Source of the DNA: Phocaeicola oris
GTDB lineage: Bacteria > Bacteroidota > Bacteroidia > Bacteroidales > Bacteroidaceae
Reading direction: 5' to 3'
Assembly (NCBI RefSeq): GCF_021295095.1
Contig: NZ_JAJLQX010000003.1
Coordinates: 117,326-181,325 of the forward strand
Length of the DNA: 64,000 nucleotides
In this document: piece by piece, positions 46,157-55,254 of the stretch
Position numbering within the stretch: position 1 is the stretch's first letter
Layout of the letters: the number at the start of each line of letters is the position of its first letter
Translations under genes and position numbers: made by a program
The notes under the pieces: model-generated
Database searches by the model: none
Told to the model about the DNA's origin: nothing
Seen by the model: the letters and a program-made list of their open reading frames with translations, nothing else

Positions 46157-47476
46157 CTATTTAAAAGAGGTTTCTCCCGGAATTGCAATGGGCAAATCAT
46201 ACTTAGTGTCAAATGTAATATCATCAGGGAAAAATTTCTCAGTTGAGCAAAGAGCCTGTTCAAGAGAAATTGCTTGTCCAGAATATGCAGACATACGCCC
46301 TGCCAAAGCGAGGAGATTGGAACGAGTTGCCCACTCCCCGTCATTAATGGGGGAGTTATTACGGATAGAAGCAAACAGTTCATCATGTTCAGCCTGATAC
46401 ATGCCTCTTGACACTGTTTTAGATTTATAAGCTTGATCATCCGTAAATTTTGTTTCATCTGAATACTTCCATGGATTCTTTCCTATTATTGAATGCTCAC
46501 CGGTACGGCAATCCACAAGGCATCTCCCTTCATTTCCTACAAATTCAACACCATAAGCCGGAGTTGTATTGTTCTGCTGACGACAACGCATATAAGCTTT
46601 GGCTCCGCTCGCATACTCATATACAACAGAGAAATGATCATATACATTACCATATTTCGGATCAGTTCTCTTTTGACGACCACCCGTGCCAACAACTCTA
46701 ACAGGCAATACATCTCCCATACCCCACTGAAGCATGTCTATGCTATGAATAGCCTGTTCTACAATATGATCACCTGAAAGCCAATTATAATACAACCAAT
46801 TTCTCAATTTAAATTCCATGTCAGTCCAAGAATTCTTACGTTCTTTAAACCAAAGTTCTCCCGTATCATAGGTAGCTTCCGCAGAAAGAATTGTTCCTAT
46901 CTGACCGTCAAGCACACGATTGAATGTTTCTCTTTTTGGTTGATGATATCTCCAACAAAAGCCACATACCAATGAGATACTCTTTTCACGAGCTTTTTGA
47001 GCTGCCATAATTACACGGCGCAATCCAGGCCCATCCACCGCAAAAGGCTTCTCACAGAAAATATGCTTTCCAGCATTTACTGCAGCCTCAAGGTGTGAAG
47101 GGCGAAAAGCAGGAGGAGCTGCAAGCAATACTACATCAACATCTGAATCAACAAGTTTCTGATATGCATCAAACCCTACGAACTTATTGGCAATTTTAAC
47201 TTTTTGAGGAAATTTCTCTTTAATAGTCTTCAGCGACGATTCTATCTGGTCAGCAAAAGCGTCTGCCATAGCGACGAGCACAACATTTTCATCTGCATTC
47301 AATGCTTCCATAGCCGCGCCCGTCCCGCGACCACCGCAACCGATAAGACCAATTTTGAGTGTATTACTATTGGCTACCCACGGACTTTCTGCCGATAAAA
47401 TATTTGTTGTTGGAATTACACTTGCAAGTGTAGCTGCACCTGCTGTCTTAATGAAACTTCTTCTTGTAAAATTCAT
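46157..47476 (-). CDS. Gfo/Idh/MocA-family oxidoreductase, probably exported
   Basis: A 439-residue NAD(P)-dependent sugar dehydrogenase homologue. A twin-arginine-like leader (RRSFIKTAGAATLASVIP) is followed by the Rossmann fold with GLIGCGGRGTG (about 43-53) and the CEKPFAVD lysine motif near 140, in which the lysine is catalytic. The C-terminal substrate domain includes SGDHIVEQAIHSIDMLQWG near 234-252, with the usual histidine. This family oxidises sugar C3-OH groups in glycoside-opening pathways, and the two genes that follow fit that chemistry. It is separated from susD by a 20-bp hairpin. Confidence 0.92.
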   Translation of the reverse strand: MNFTRRSFIKTAGAATLASVIPTTNILSAESPWVANSNTLKIGLIGCGGRGTGAAMEALNADENVVLVAMADAFADQIESSLKTIKEKFPQKVKIANKFVGFDAYQKLVDSDVDVVLLAAPPAFRPSHLEAAVNAGKHIFCEKPFAVDGPGLRRVIMAAQKAREKSISLVCGFCWRYHQPKRETFNRVLDGQIGTILSAEATYDTGELWFKERKNSWTDMEFKLRNWLYYNWLSGDHIVEQAIHSIDMLQWGMGDVLPVRVVGTGGRQKRTDPKYGNVYDHFSVVYEYASGAKAYMRCRQQNNTTPAYGVEFVGNEGRCLVDCRTGEHSIIGKNPWKYSDETKFTDDQAYKSKTVSRGMYQAEHDELFASIRNNSPINDGEWATRSNLLALAGRMSAYSGQAISLEQALCSTEKFFPDDITFDTKYDLPIAIPGETSFK

Positions 47477-47505
47477 ATTTCAATATTTTAAAAATGTGAA
47501 TACTG

Positions 47506-47548
47506 TCATACAACTCAAATCGGTTATTAACCAATTTGAGTTGTATGA
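47506..47548 (-). promoter_or_regulatory. Strong 20-bp intergenic hairpin between susD and the oxidoreductase gene
   Basis: Arms 47506-47525 and 47529-47548 are complementary over 20 bp with a 3-nt loop; the one imperfect position is a G-U pair on the transcribed (minus) strand. No T-run follows on the minus strand, so it is more likely an mRNA stabiliser, processing site or partial attenuator than a full terminator. Confidence 0.8.
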
Positions 47549-47555
47549 AAAATTA

Positions 47556-49475
47556 TTAATATTCCGGATTCTGTTCAAGTTGAGGAGCTTTATTCACCTC
47601 ATCAACAGATAAAGGCAACCAGTATTGACGGTCTTTCCAAGATCTCTCATCAGCAAATGTTGTAGTGTTGTAAATGAAAAAAGAAACACCATCAGCAAAA
47701 TGATAAACTAAAGTTGGACTGAAGCTCTTGATAACCTTATCACAAATCATCCATTTACGTATACAATACCATCTGTCACCTTCGCCCATCATTTCTATAA
47801 GACGTTCATGCCTATACCATTCACGTGCTTGTTCTTGTGATACATTTACATCACGGCTTGGCAATCCCGCACGGTTACGAATCATATTAACAGCTTTCAA
47901 GCCTTCTGCTACTTCTCCTAACTCAATACAAGCTTCTGCATAGTCAAGTACAACTTCTGCATAACGCATCTCAATCCATGCATTTTCATTTGCATGAGTT
48001 TCGCCATCAATGGAGATATCAAGCATCTTACGAATATAGTAACCCGTCTTCGTTCCATTCCATGCTTGTTTTGCTGCCTGTCTAGAATCGCTTCCTCCTG
48101 TAGTTTGAGGCTCAAGAGCTGCAATATCTGACATTAACGCATCAACACTCTTCCCTATTAAGGCCTTACCTGATGTTGCTATTTTAGAGCCTATCTCTAT
48201 TTTGTTATTTGTAGCAGCTCTTTCCCTCCAAGGAGCTCCATCATATAACACAGAAGCATAAAAACGAGGTTCGCGGCCTACGTATGGATTAACTTTAGGA
48301 TCTGAAGCATATTCCTCTTTTGTATAAGCTCGAATATTTTCTTCTCCAGGATTATACTTATCCCAAACAAATGGAGTACCATCACTCATTTCGTACTGTC
48401 GAACAAGATCTTCTGTAGGCTCATTATTCCCCCAGCAACTATAACCATTGGGGCCCCAATAAAGATTATTATAAGCTTGATTTCCTTGTTTATTCACATA
48501 CTGAACACCAAAGATAACTTCATCATCCCAAGCTCCTTTCTGCAAAAAGATTCCGGCATAATTATCAGCATAAGCTTGGACCTGATCCTGAGTTAAATTT
48601 GCAGGAGGTTCACCATTATACCCCGTAAGGCTATAATGACCATATTTCCCATCCATGATATCTTTTGCAGCGCTCTTTGCTGCTTCAAGATGAGCCTTAC
48701 GATCACCATCTGTAAATGATACGATTGCATTCGTGCTAAAGCCGCCATTGGTTAATTCTCCTGTGACAAAACTTAATAATCTGGATTTTAACGCAGCTGC
48801 TGCACCTTTTGTCGCACGCCCTTGCTCAATAGCCGTTTTGTCCGGTAAGCCTGCAATAGCACGGTCAATATCTGCAAGTATAAAATCTACGGTTTCCTGC
48901 AATGTTGAACGCTTATAAGTACTGAAATCCTCATGAATATCAAGAGTCTTATCAAGTAAAACGACTCCGCCATACGATCTCAATAAATTTGTATAATCAA
49001 ATGCCCGAATAAAATATGCCTCAGCTTTAATTTGAGCGATCATTTGTTCATCTGAAGAAGAAAGAACAGGAACATTATCAATTCCACCAAGAAGAGTATT
49101 GACGTTCGTGATGTTCTTATAAAGGTCTTCCCATACTATCCATCGATAAAACTGTTTAAATCCAAAATGTCCTAAATAACTCGGAGAAAGTGTCCCCTTG
49201 GTAAATGTTACATTTCCTGCGCGATGAATATTAAGAGTCTCATCGGTTGACGAAGAAAGTAAGTCTTCCCTCATTCCCAATACATTCTCTTGATCACCAC
49301 CTATCTGATCATAGCACTGATAAAGATATGCTTTTACAAGATTAACATCCTGAAACAAAGATTCTTGATTAAAAGAATCCACAGGATCTTGACTTAGAAC
49401 ATCTGTGCAAGATCCAAGCGTAATCACAGAGACTACCGCGATTAATACGCCACATTTATATATAATTTTCATCAT
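47556..49475 (-). CDS. SusD-family glycan-binding lipoprotein
   Basis: A 639-residue surface lipoprotein with lipobox LGSC near residue 23 and the typical following acidic TDVLSQDPVD. The helical TPR-like scaffold starts with NLVKAYLYQCYDQIGG. The SusD C-terminal signature is present as RNRAGLPSRDVNVSQEQAREWYRHERLIEMMGEGDRW-like segments (E-R-L-I-E-M-M-G-E-G-D-R near 580). It forms the lid of the SusC transporter encoded 28 nt upstream. At 639 residues it is longer than many SusD homologues. The glycan is unknown. Confidence 0.93.
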   Translation of the reverse strand: MMKIIYKCGVLIAVVSVITLGSCTDVLSQDPVDSFNQESLFQDVNLVKAYLYQCYDQIGGDQENVLGMREDLLSSSTDETLNIHRAGNVTFTKGTLSPSYLGHFGFKQFYRWIVWEDLYKNITNVNTLLGGIDNVPVLSSSDEQMIAQIKAEAYFIRAFDYTNLLRSYGGVVLLDKTLDIHEDFSTYKRSTLQETVDFILADIDRAIAGLPDKTAIEQGRATKGAAAALKSRLLSFVTGELTNGGFSTNAIVSFTDGDRKAHLEAAKSAAKDIMDGKYGHYSLTGYNGEPPANLTQDQVQAYADNYAGIFLQKGAWDDEVIFGVQYVNKQGNQAYNNLYWGPNGYSCWGNNEPTEDLVRQYEMSDGTPFVWDKYNPGEENIRAYTKEEYASDPKVNPYVGREPRFYASVLYDGAPWRERAATNNKIEIGSKIATSGKALIGKSVDALMSDIAALEPQTTGGSDSRQAAKQAWNGTKTGYYIRKMLDISIDGETHANENAWIEMRYAEVVLDYAEACIELGEVAEGLKAVNMIRNRAGLPSRDVNVSQEQAREWYRHERLIEMMGEGDRWYCIRKWMICDKVIKSFSPTLVYHFADGVSFFIYNTTTFADERSWKDRQYWLPLSVDEVNKAPQLEQNPEY

Positions 49476-49503
49476 ACAACTTCACTTATTACGTTAATTA
49501 GAA

Positions 49504-52500
49504 CTAAAAAGTAACATTCACGCCAACAGATAAAGATCTCATGGTAGGATAACCCTGTGGATTAGCCGTTTCAGGATCATAATTCTTCTGTGAAGAATAA
49601 AGTAAACACAAATTGTTACCAGTAAAAAATACGCTTGCGCTCTTACAATAAAACTTATTCAAAATACGTTGAGGTATTGAATATGACAGCGTTACATTTT
49701 TAAGTCTGAAATACGCCATATTATCATACCAATAAGTACTATTGTTTGTCTGATAAGACCAATATTGATCTGCTCTATGGAAAGGTCTGGCTATAGTTGA
49801 ATTTGCGTTTTCCGGTGTCCAATAGCCTTTCCCGTACCATAAAGGTATGTTTTGCCCAATACCTCTATTTCCACTAATCGTACTTCTATAATAAGTTCCT
49901 TGGCCTTGTCCTAACAAACTAAGTCTCCAATTTTTATATTGAAGGTCCAATTTAACACCATAAAAAATCTCAGGAGCGTCAGATTTATCTAATAAAATAC
50001 GATCGTCGGCATTAATTTTTCCATCACCACTAACATCTTCAAAAATAACATCACCCGGTCTTGCTCCATCCCAATGCGGATAAGCATCGACTGCAGCCTG
50101 ATCCTTGAAAATACCTATCGCTTTATAAACAAGTTGAGCCCCATAAGGATGGCCTGTTTGAACTTGCCAAGCAACTGCTCTTTCAGGCTCGTCCATATAT
50201 TTAACTTTATTACGCGCCCAACTAATATTCCCTGAAAAATCAACAGAAAAATCTCCCCATTTCTTGGTGTAACCAGCTTCAAGTTCTATTCCTTTATTAT
50301 CAACCTTTCCAACATTTTCGTCAGGGAGAGCAAGACCTGAGAATCCCGGAACAGACGCATTTCTTGTAATTAGAATATCAGAACGTTTGTTGTAGAAAAA
50401 TTCAAAGTTCATATAAAGCATGTTTTTCCAAAAGCGAGAATCAAAACCTATATTATAAGAAGTTTGCTTTTCCCAAGTAATATTCGGATTAGCAACAACA
50501 GACTGATAGATTTTTGTCACAACGTCCTTGCTTTGCCCAAGTGTTATGCCAGATTCAAGAGCATACTTATTAATATATTGGAAAGCATCACCGGGATCCA
50601 TACCCATCTTACCTATAGTTCCTCTAAGCTTAAAATAATCTATGAATGAAAGATGTTCTTTCCAGAAAGGTTCCTCAGAGGCACGCCAAGCAAGCAATAA
50701 AGCAGGGAAGTTTCCCCAACGTCCGGAAGGAGGGAATTTAAGAGAACCATCTCGACGATAAATAAACTCAAGAAGATATCTGTTCTTAAAGTTATAATTC
50801 AAACGAGCTATCCACGATTTTCTGGCATAAATACTGACTTTTCCGCTATTAGTTTTATCTTTTGCGCCTCCGGCATCAAGAGCTTGAACGAGGTCTGAAA
50901 TAAAATACTTACGATAGGCGTCAAAAAAATCATAACTCTCATCATATTGCTCAAAGGAAGCAAAGAGATTAAATGTATGATCTCCGAATGTACGTCCATA
51001 ACTTGCACTTAGATTGAACATTGTTCTTCGTTCTTTCGTATATGACTCCGTTAGTTCCGGTGAATCAAGGCCACGTTTCATTGGAGTAAGTTCCATACTC
51101 GTAATAAAACCATTAGCATCACGCACAGCCTTGTCATAATTAGCAAAATATAAAGTCCATGGCTTCTTAAACAATTTTCCACGCGACTGATCTACGTCAA
51201 AATTAAAGAATCCATCCAAAGAAAGCCCTTTAATCATAGGAGGTTTGATAGAGACTTTGACGTTAGCTTCGTGTTTGTACGTATCAGTCTGATCATAGCC
51301 GGCAATGAAACTAGCATTTACGGCAGGATTAACTCCTCCTTCGAAATCAGGTCCGGGATCTCCTGTAGGCCAATATGCATTTTGTGTAGGAACCACCATT
51401 GTCCCCCAACCAAACAATTGCGCAATAGATGCTGTGGGATATTTCTTTTTTGTAACATATCCCGTATAAGATACAGAAGTCTCTATCCAATCAATAATGG
51501 GCACATCTATCTTAAGCCTATAATTATATTGTTTATAGTTTGCGGACTTTTCTTCGTAAATAGCATCATTCTTCTTATAACCAAATGAAGCATAATAACG
51601 AACTTTATCTTTAGTTCCACCACTGATAGAAACATTATGACGTTGTTCTGTCGTCCATTTTCTTGTCATTACATCCAGCCAATTCGTATTAGGATGTTCC
51701 CATGGATCTATTCCACTTCCGAACAGTTCAATATCACGATCAGAATAAAGACGACTAAGCCCCATATAATCCTGATAATCGCTTACATATTTGGCATATC
51801 CTGCGGCATCCAGCATTTTAGGCAAAATGGTCGGAGTATTAAACCCTACTTGATATTGATAATTTAATACAGGTTTTTCACTCTCACCACTTTTTGTTGT
51901 AACAAGAATAACACCATTTGCGGCCTGAGAACCATAAATAGCCGCAGAAGCATCCTTTAGAACCGAAATATTTTTAATATCATTAGGGTCTATTTCATAA
52001 AGACTCCTTCCGGGGATACCATCCACTACAATCAATGGATCAATATCTTTTTTGTCACCCAAAGTACTACGTCCTCGAATAAGAATCTTTGCTTGATCTT
52101 TACCCGGCTCGCCTGATCCCTGGGTAACAAAAGTTCCGGGTAAACGACCGGAAATTGCATTGGTAACATCAAAGCTGGCAGACGATGCTATTTCGTCTCC
52201 TTTAATAGCAGAAACTGCTCCTGCCAGATTTTCTTTCTTTTGAACGCCATATCCTACGACAACCACTTCTTCAAGGCTTTTTGAATCTTCTTGTAAAACA
52301 ATAGAATAACTTGTCTTATCCGTTACCTTAATGGTCTGAGAAAGATAACCTATGTAGGTTATTTCCAATGTGGCATCTTTAGACACATCTAAAACAAACG
52401 CACCATCCACATCGGTAATAGTGCCACGCGTCGTTCCTTTCTCCAAAACATTCGCGCCAATTATCGGATCGCCATTACTATCGACAACCTTTCCACTTAT

Positions 52501-52872
52501 TCGAAAAGATTGCTGTTGAGAAGCCTCCGTTTTTGCAATCTCGTTTCTATCTTTAATGTATAAAGAAATGTAATTATTGGAAAAACTATATCCTATATTA
52601 CTGTTACTCAAAGCACTGGAAAGTACTTCGTTCACCGTTTTGCTGTCGGAAGAGACTTTTACTACTTGTTTGGTATCAATGTCACTCTTACTATAGATAA
52701 ACAAATAATCTGTCTGCTTTTCTATTTCAGAAATCAACCTGCTTACTGTCAGCGTTTTTGTTTTAAGGTCAACAGGCGCATTTTGAGAATAGATATTTTC
52801 TGCATTTAGCTGAAACACAAACAGAAAACAAAAAAATAGTGTTATTTTCATGATGCGCAGTATTTTTTTCAT
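49504..52872 (-). CDS. SusC-family TonB-dependent transporter with STN signalling domain
   Basis: An 1122-residue outer-membrane glycan importer. After the signal peptide (to about 30) comes an STN domain (about 33-112, LTVSRLISEIEKQTDYLFIYS), which marks transporters that also signal to an anti-sigma factor. Then come a carboxypeptidase-regulatory-like domain (about 125-205, GKVVDSNGDPIIGANVLEKGT) and a plug with VVVGYGVQKKENLAGAVSAI, followed by LIRGRSTLGDKKDIDPLIVVDG-like strands. The long barrel ends SLSVGVNVTF. FecR and an ECF sigma gene lie directly upstream, consistent with trans-envelope signalling. The 166-bp gap before FecR holds a weak stem-loop (52935-52960). Confidence 0.95.
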   Translation of the reverse strand: MKKILRIMKITLFFCFLFVFQLNAENIYSQNAPVDLKTKTLTVSRLISEIEKQTDYLFIYSKSDIDTKQVVKVSSDSKTVNEVLSSALSNSNIGYSFSNNYISLYIKDRNEIAKTEASQQQSFRISGKVVDSNGDPIIGANVLEKGTTRGTITDVDGAFVLDVSKDATLEITYIGYLSQTIKVTDKTSYSIVLQEDSKSLEEVVVVGYGVQKKENLAGAVSAIKGDEIASSASFDVTNAISGRLPGTFVTQGSGEPGKDQAKILIRGRSTLGDKKDIDPLIVVDGIPGRSLYEIDPNDIKNISVLKDASAAIYGSQAANGVILVTTKSGESEKPVLNYQYQVGFNTPTILPKMLDAAGYAKYVSDYQDYMGLSRLYSDRDIELFGSGIDPWEHPNTNWLDVMTRKWTTEQRHNVSISGGTKDKVRYYASFGYKKNDAIYEEKSANYKQYNYRLKIDVPIIDWIETSVSYTGYVTKKKYPTASIAQLFGWGTMVVPTQNAYWPTGDPGPDFEGGVNPAVNASFIAGYDQTDTYKHEANVKVSIKPPMIKGLSLDGFFNFDVDQSRGKLFKKPWTLYFANYDKAVRDANGFITSMELTPMKRGLDSPELTESYTKERRTMFNLSASYGRTFGDHTFNLFASFEQYDESYDFFDAYRKYFISDLVQALDAGGAKDKTNSGKVSIYARKSWIARLNYNFKNRYLLEFIYRRDGSLKFPPSGRWGNFPALLLAWRASEEPFWKEHLSFIDYFKLRGTIGKMGMDPGDAFQYINKYALESGITLGQSKDVVTKIYQSVVANPNITWEKQTSYNIGFDSRFWKNMLYMNFEFFYNKRSDILITRNASVPGFSGLALPDENVGKVDNKGIELEAGYTKKWGDFSVDFSGNISWARNKVKYMDEPERAVAWQVQTGHPYGAQLVYKAIGIFKDQAAVDAYPHWDGARPGDVIFEDVSGDGKINADDRILLDKSDAPEIFYGVKLDLQYKNWRLSLLGQGQGTYYRSTISGNRGIGQNIPLWYGKGYWTPENANSTIARPFHRADQYWSYQTNNSTYWYDNMAYFRLKNVTLSYSIPQRILNKFYCKSASVFFTGNNLCLLYSSQKNYDPETANPQGYPTMRSLSVGVNVTF

Positions 52873-53038
52873 ATTTTTGCAAAATAAAAGGTTAATACTA
52901 AAGTTGCGATTTTTATATTAGTAAGAACTTTTTGAAGGAGGGTATGCCACTACTCTCCTTTTTGTTTCTATACTAATAGTTTAAACTCTTTTTAAACTGT
53001 TCTCATAGGCATTATAAATTTAAGGGTTAATACTATTA

Positions 53039-54001
53039 TTAGTAAATTTCAATTACATATTCTGATACAATTTTATAATTAAACTTGCCGACATCCCTGA
53101 TAGCATTCATAATCGTCTCAATATCATCACTCTGACGGAACTTTCCTTGATATATCTGATTCAATACTTCAGGGCGGTCAACTTGGAAGCGGACATGATA
53201 CCAAAGTCCCAAACGGGTTAACAAATTCTTAAATGGGACATCGCTAAAATCATAAATTCCTGTTTCCACTAACTGATATTGTCTATATATTGAACTTACT
53301 TTACATAATTTGCCTTCTTTAAGAGCAACTTTCTCATTCGCTTTCATATAAATGCCATTGGCATCATTATCTTTATCGTATACATAGACAGAACCTTGAA
53401 CCAATTCCGTTTCAAACTCTCCGCTTTGAGGATAGGCAAACACATTAAATTCTGTCCCCAATACCCGGACGTTGTACTTTTCAGTAGCAACAATAAAAGG
53501 TTTACTCGGATTCTTCGCAACCTTGAAAAAGCCTTCGCCTTCTAACAGAACTTCTCGCTGTTTACTTTCAAAAGCATTCGGAACACGTAATCTTGAAGAA
53601 GGGTTCAGAATAACAGAACTGCCATCGGCAAGCTTAACGGAAACTCTTTGACCTTTAGGAGCTTCAATCCAAGTGTACTCTTTATTATAAGTCTTAACAG
53701 TCTGATGCTGTGAAAGAAACCATGAGCCAATAATCAACAAAACGACAGCTGCGTATTTCATAAAGTTGAAGATGAAACGACGTTCTTTATTTTTAGCAGA
53801 CATACGCTTCAATTCTCTCAAGCGTCTCTCCGACCAAAAACCATCACCTTGATATTTTAACATACTCGAAAGAGCAAGTGTATTTTGCAAATCCGCAAAT
53901 TCTTTCTTCAATTCAGAGTCAGCATCTATCTGCCGAAAAAGAACTCTTTCCTCTTCTTCGGAAAGAGATCCTTCAAAATATCGATATAATTCTTCTGTCA
54001 T
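53039..54001 (-). CDS. FecR-family anti-sigma factor
   Basis: A 320-residue inner-membrane regulator. The cytoplasmic N-terminal part (about 1-78, ELYRYFEGSLSEEEERVLFRQI) binds the sigma factor. One membrane helix (about 80-97) follows, then the periplasmic FecR domain (about 108-205, APKGQRVSVKLADGSSVILNP) and a C-terminal DUF4974-like domain (about 245-320) that should contact the STN domain of SusC. It lies between the sigma gene (74 nt) and susC (166 nt). Confidence 0.93.
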   Translation of the reverse strand: MTEELYRYFEGSLSEEEERVLFRQIDADSELKKEFADLQNTLALSSMLKYQGDGFWSERRLRELKRMSAKNKERRFIFNFMKYAAVVLLIIGSWFLSQHQTVKTYNKEYTWIEAPKGQRVSVKLADGSSVILNPSSRLRVPNAFESKQREVLLEGEGFFKVAKNPSKPFIVATEKYNVRVLGTEFNVFAYPQSGEFETELVQGSVYVYDKDNDANGIYMKANEKVALKEGKLCKVSSIYRQYQLVETGIYDFSDVPFKNLLTRLGLWYHVRFQVDRPEVLNQIYQGKFRQSDDIETIMNAIRDVGKFNYKIVSEYVIEIY

Positions 54002-54075
54002 TCGAGTCTCATCTTTATTTTAAAACGAAAAAATCACCTCATACCACCCCAAACCATCCACGGATTTAAATCTAT

Positions 54076-54648
54076 TTAACAAATAAAAAGAAATAAATAG
54101 AGATAATCTTTCAAAACAGACCGCAATTTTCTTAAAGCAACCGACATTTGTCCTTCCACCGTATTGATTGACACATCAAGTTGTTCTGCAATTTCTTTAT
54201 AGGTTAATCCTTCCATCCTACTCAGCAGAAATATTCTCCGACAGCTTTCTGGAAGTGAAGCTATCGCATCTGTTATTGCTTTTTCAAGTTCATCAAGGGT
54301 AAATCCCTGTTCATCGAACATTTCTAAAGAATACAGTTTCAAATCAAGTTCTTTCTGTTCTACATCAGAAAGATGACTTGTTTCCCTCTTTTTTAGTGAG
54401 CGCAAAAAATCAATACACCTATTTTTTACCGCGGTAAACAAATAAGCATGTATATGGTTACCATAAGGGATATTGCCATGGGCTTCCCACACTTGAAGAA
54501 AAATATCCTGCACTATGTTTTCTGAATCGGATATACTTAACAAATAGGTATTAGCAAATCTGACCAACTTGGGATAATAGATTTTATAAATCTTATCAAA
54601 GTCGGCTTCTGTATTCCATAGTTTATCAAAATTCTGACCTTTGCGCAT
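54076..54648 (-). CDS. ECF RNA polymerase sigma factor (RpoE-like)
   Basis: A protein of 190 residues from ATG 54648 (MRKGQNFDKLWN). An upstream in-frame ATG at 54681 is disfavoured because a -7 box lies between the two. Region 2 includes YYPKLVRFANTYLLSISDSENIVQDIFLQVWE (about 25-56, quoted in part: SENIVQDIFLQVWE) and region 4 SRMEGLTYKEIAEQLDVS with the helix-turn-helix near 155-172. The C-terminus is hydrophobic (YLYLFLFIC), as often seen in Bacteroidota. With FecR and the STN-bearing SusC it forms a FecI/FecR-type circuit that should switch on the SusC-to-DUF1080 operon. Confidence 0.93.
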   Translation of the reverse strand: MRKGQNFDKLWNTEADFDKIYKIYYPKLVRFANTYLLSISDSENIVQDIFLQVWEAHGNIPYGNHIHAYLFTAVKNRCIDFLRSLKKRETSHLSDVEQKELDLKLYSLEMFDEQGFTLDELEKAITDAIASLPESCRRIFLLSRMEGLTYKEIAEQLDVSINTVEGQMSVALRKLRSVLKDYLYLFLFIC

Positions 54649-54668
54649 AGTACAAGGGTTATTTTTTA

Positions 54669-54676
54669 CAAATATA
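54669..54676 (-). promoter_or_regulatory. -7 box of the sigma factor gene
   Basis: TATATTTG on the minus strand, 20 nt before the ATG at 54648. It decides that start over the ATG at 54681. Confidence 0.5.
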
Positions 54677-54881
54677 ATCATTATTAAAGGTATTTATAAA
54701 TTTAATAAAAAAAATAATTTATAAGTCATTTTTTAAATAAAAATAATGTGAGTCCGATGAAATAATAGATGGTTCACGCAGAAACCTACGAAGATAGAAT
54801 ATGGCCTTATAGCATATTGGGGAGGTGTTTTATCCTTTTTGCTTGATCCATTAAAAAGGTCATAAAGAGATGGGGGAAAAG

Positions 54882-54981
54882 TTATGCGTATGAACCGGTC
54901 AATTCATGCGGATGAACTTGCCAACTCATCCGCATGAACCGGACAACTCATCCGCGTCAGTTGAGCAACTCATCCGCGTCA
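54882..54981. repeat. 22-bp phased palindrome array, locus 6
   Basis: Five cores at 54882, 54904, 54926, 54948 and 54970: TTATGCGTATGA, TCATGCGGATGA, TCATCCGCATGA and TCATCCGCGTCA twice. Spacers are ACCGGTCAAT, ACTTGCCAAC, ACCGGACAAC and GTTGAGCAAC. This is the one array between divergent transcripts (sigma factor and tRNA-Phe). The rest of 54682-55068 shows no gene. Confidence 0.9.
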
Positions 54982-55068
54982 CTTTATTCGTTCGTCTTGA
55001 TATCTGTTATTCTTTATTCGTCAAGACCGGCAATTTATACTTATTCCAATAAATTTCTTCATTCAAAA

Positions 55069-55099
55069 TTTGTGAGATAAAAAAGTTTGCCTATCTTTG
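55069..55099 (+). promoter_or_regulatory. Promoter of tRNA-Phe
   Basis: TTTG (55069-55072), 19-nt spacer, TATCTTTG (55092-55099), 18 nt before the tRNA. It is a full consensus match. Confidence 0.8.
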
Positions 55100-55117
55100 C
55101 ACCGCAATAAAGCAAAT

Positions 55118-55190
55118 GGTGCCTTAGCTCAGGTGGTAGAGCAATGGACTGAAAATCCATGTGTCCCCGGTTCAACTCCTGGAGGCACCA
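55118..55190 (+). tRNA. tRNA-Phe (anticodon GAA)
   Basis: A 73-nt cloverleaf. The acceptor stem is GGTGCCT/AGGCACC with discriminator A. The D arm is GCTCAGGTGGTAGAGC and the anticodon stem GGACT/AATCC flanks loop CTGAAAA (anticodon GAA). The T arm has GGTTCAACTCC. The CCA end is not encoded (CTT follows), so it must be added after transcription. Confidence 0.96.
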
Positions 55191-55254
55191 CTTCAAAGGG
55201 AGTAACTTCGGTGAGGCTGCTCCTTTTTTTATTTATACGCTTAACAACAATACA

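Noticed and set aside
52935-52960. Terminator between fecR and susC
   Set aside because: The 6-bp stem AAGGAG/CTCCTT is weak and the T-run is on the plus strand, against the direction of these genes.
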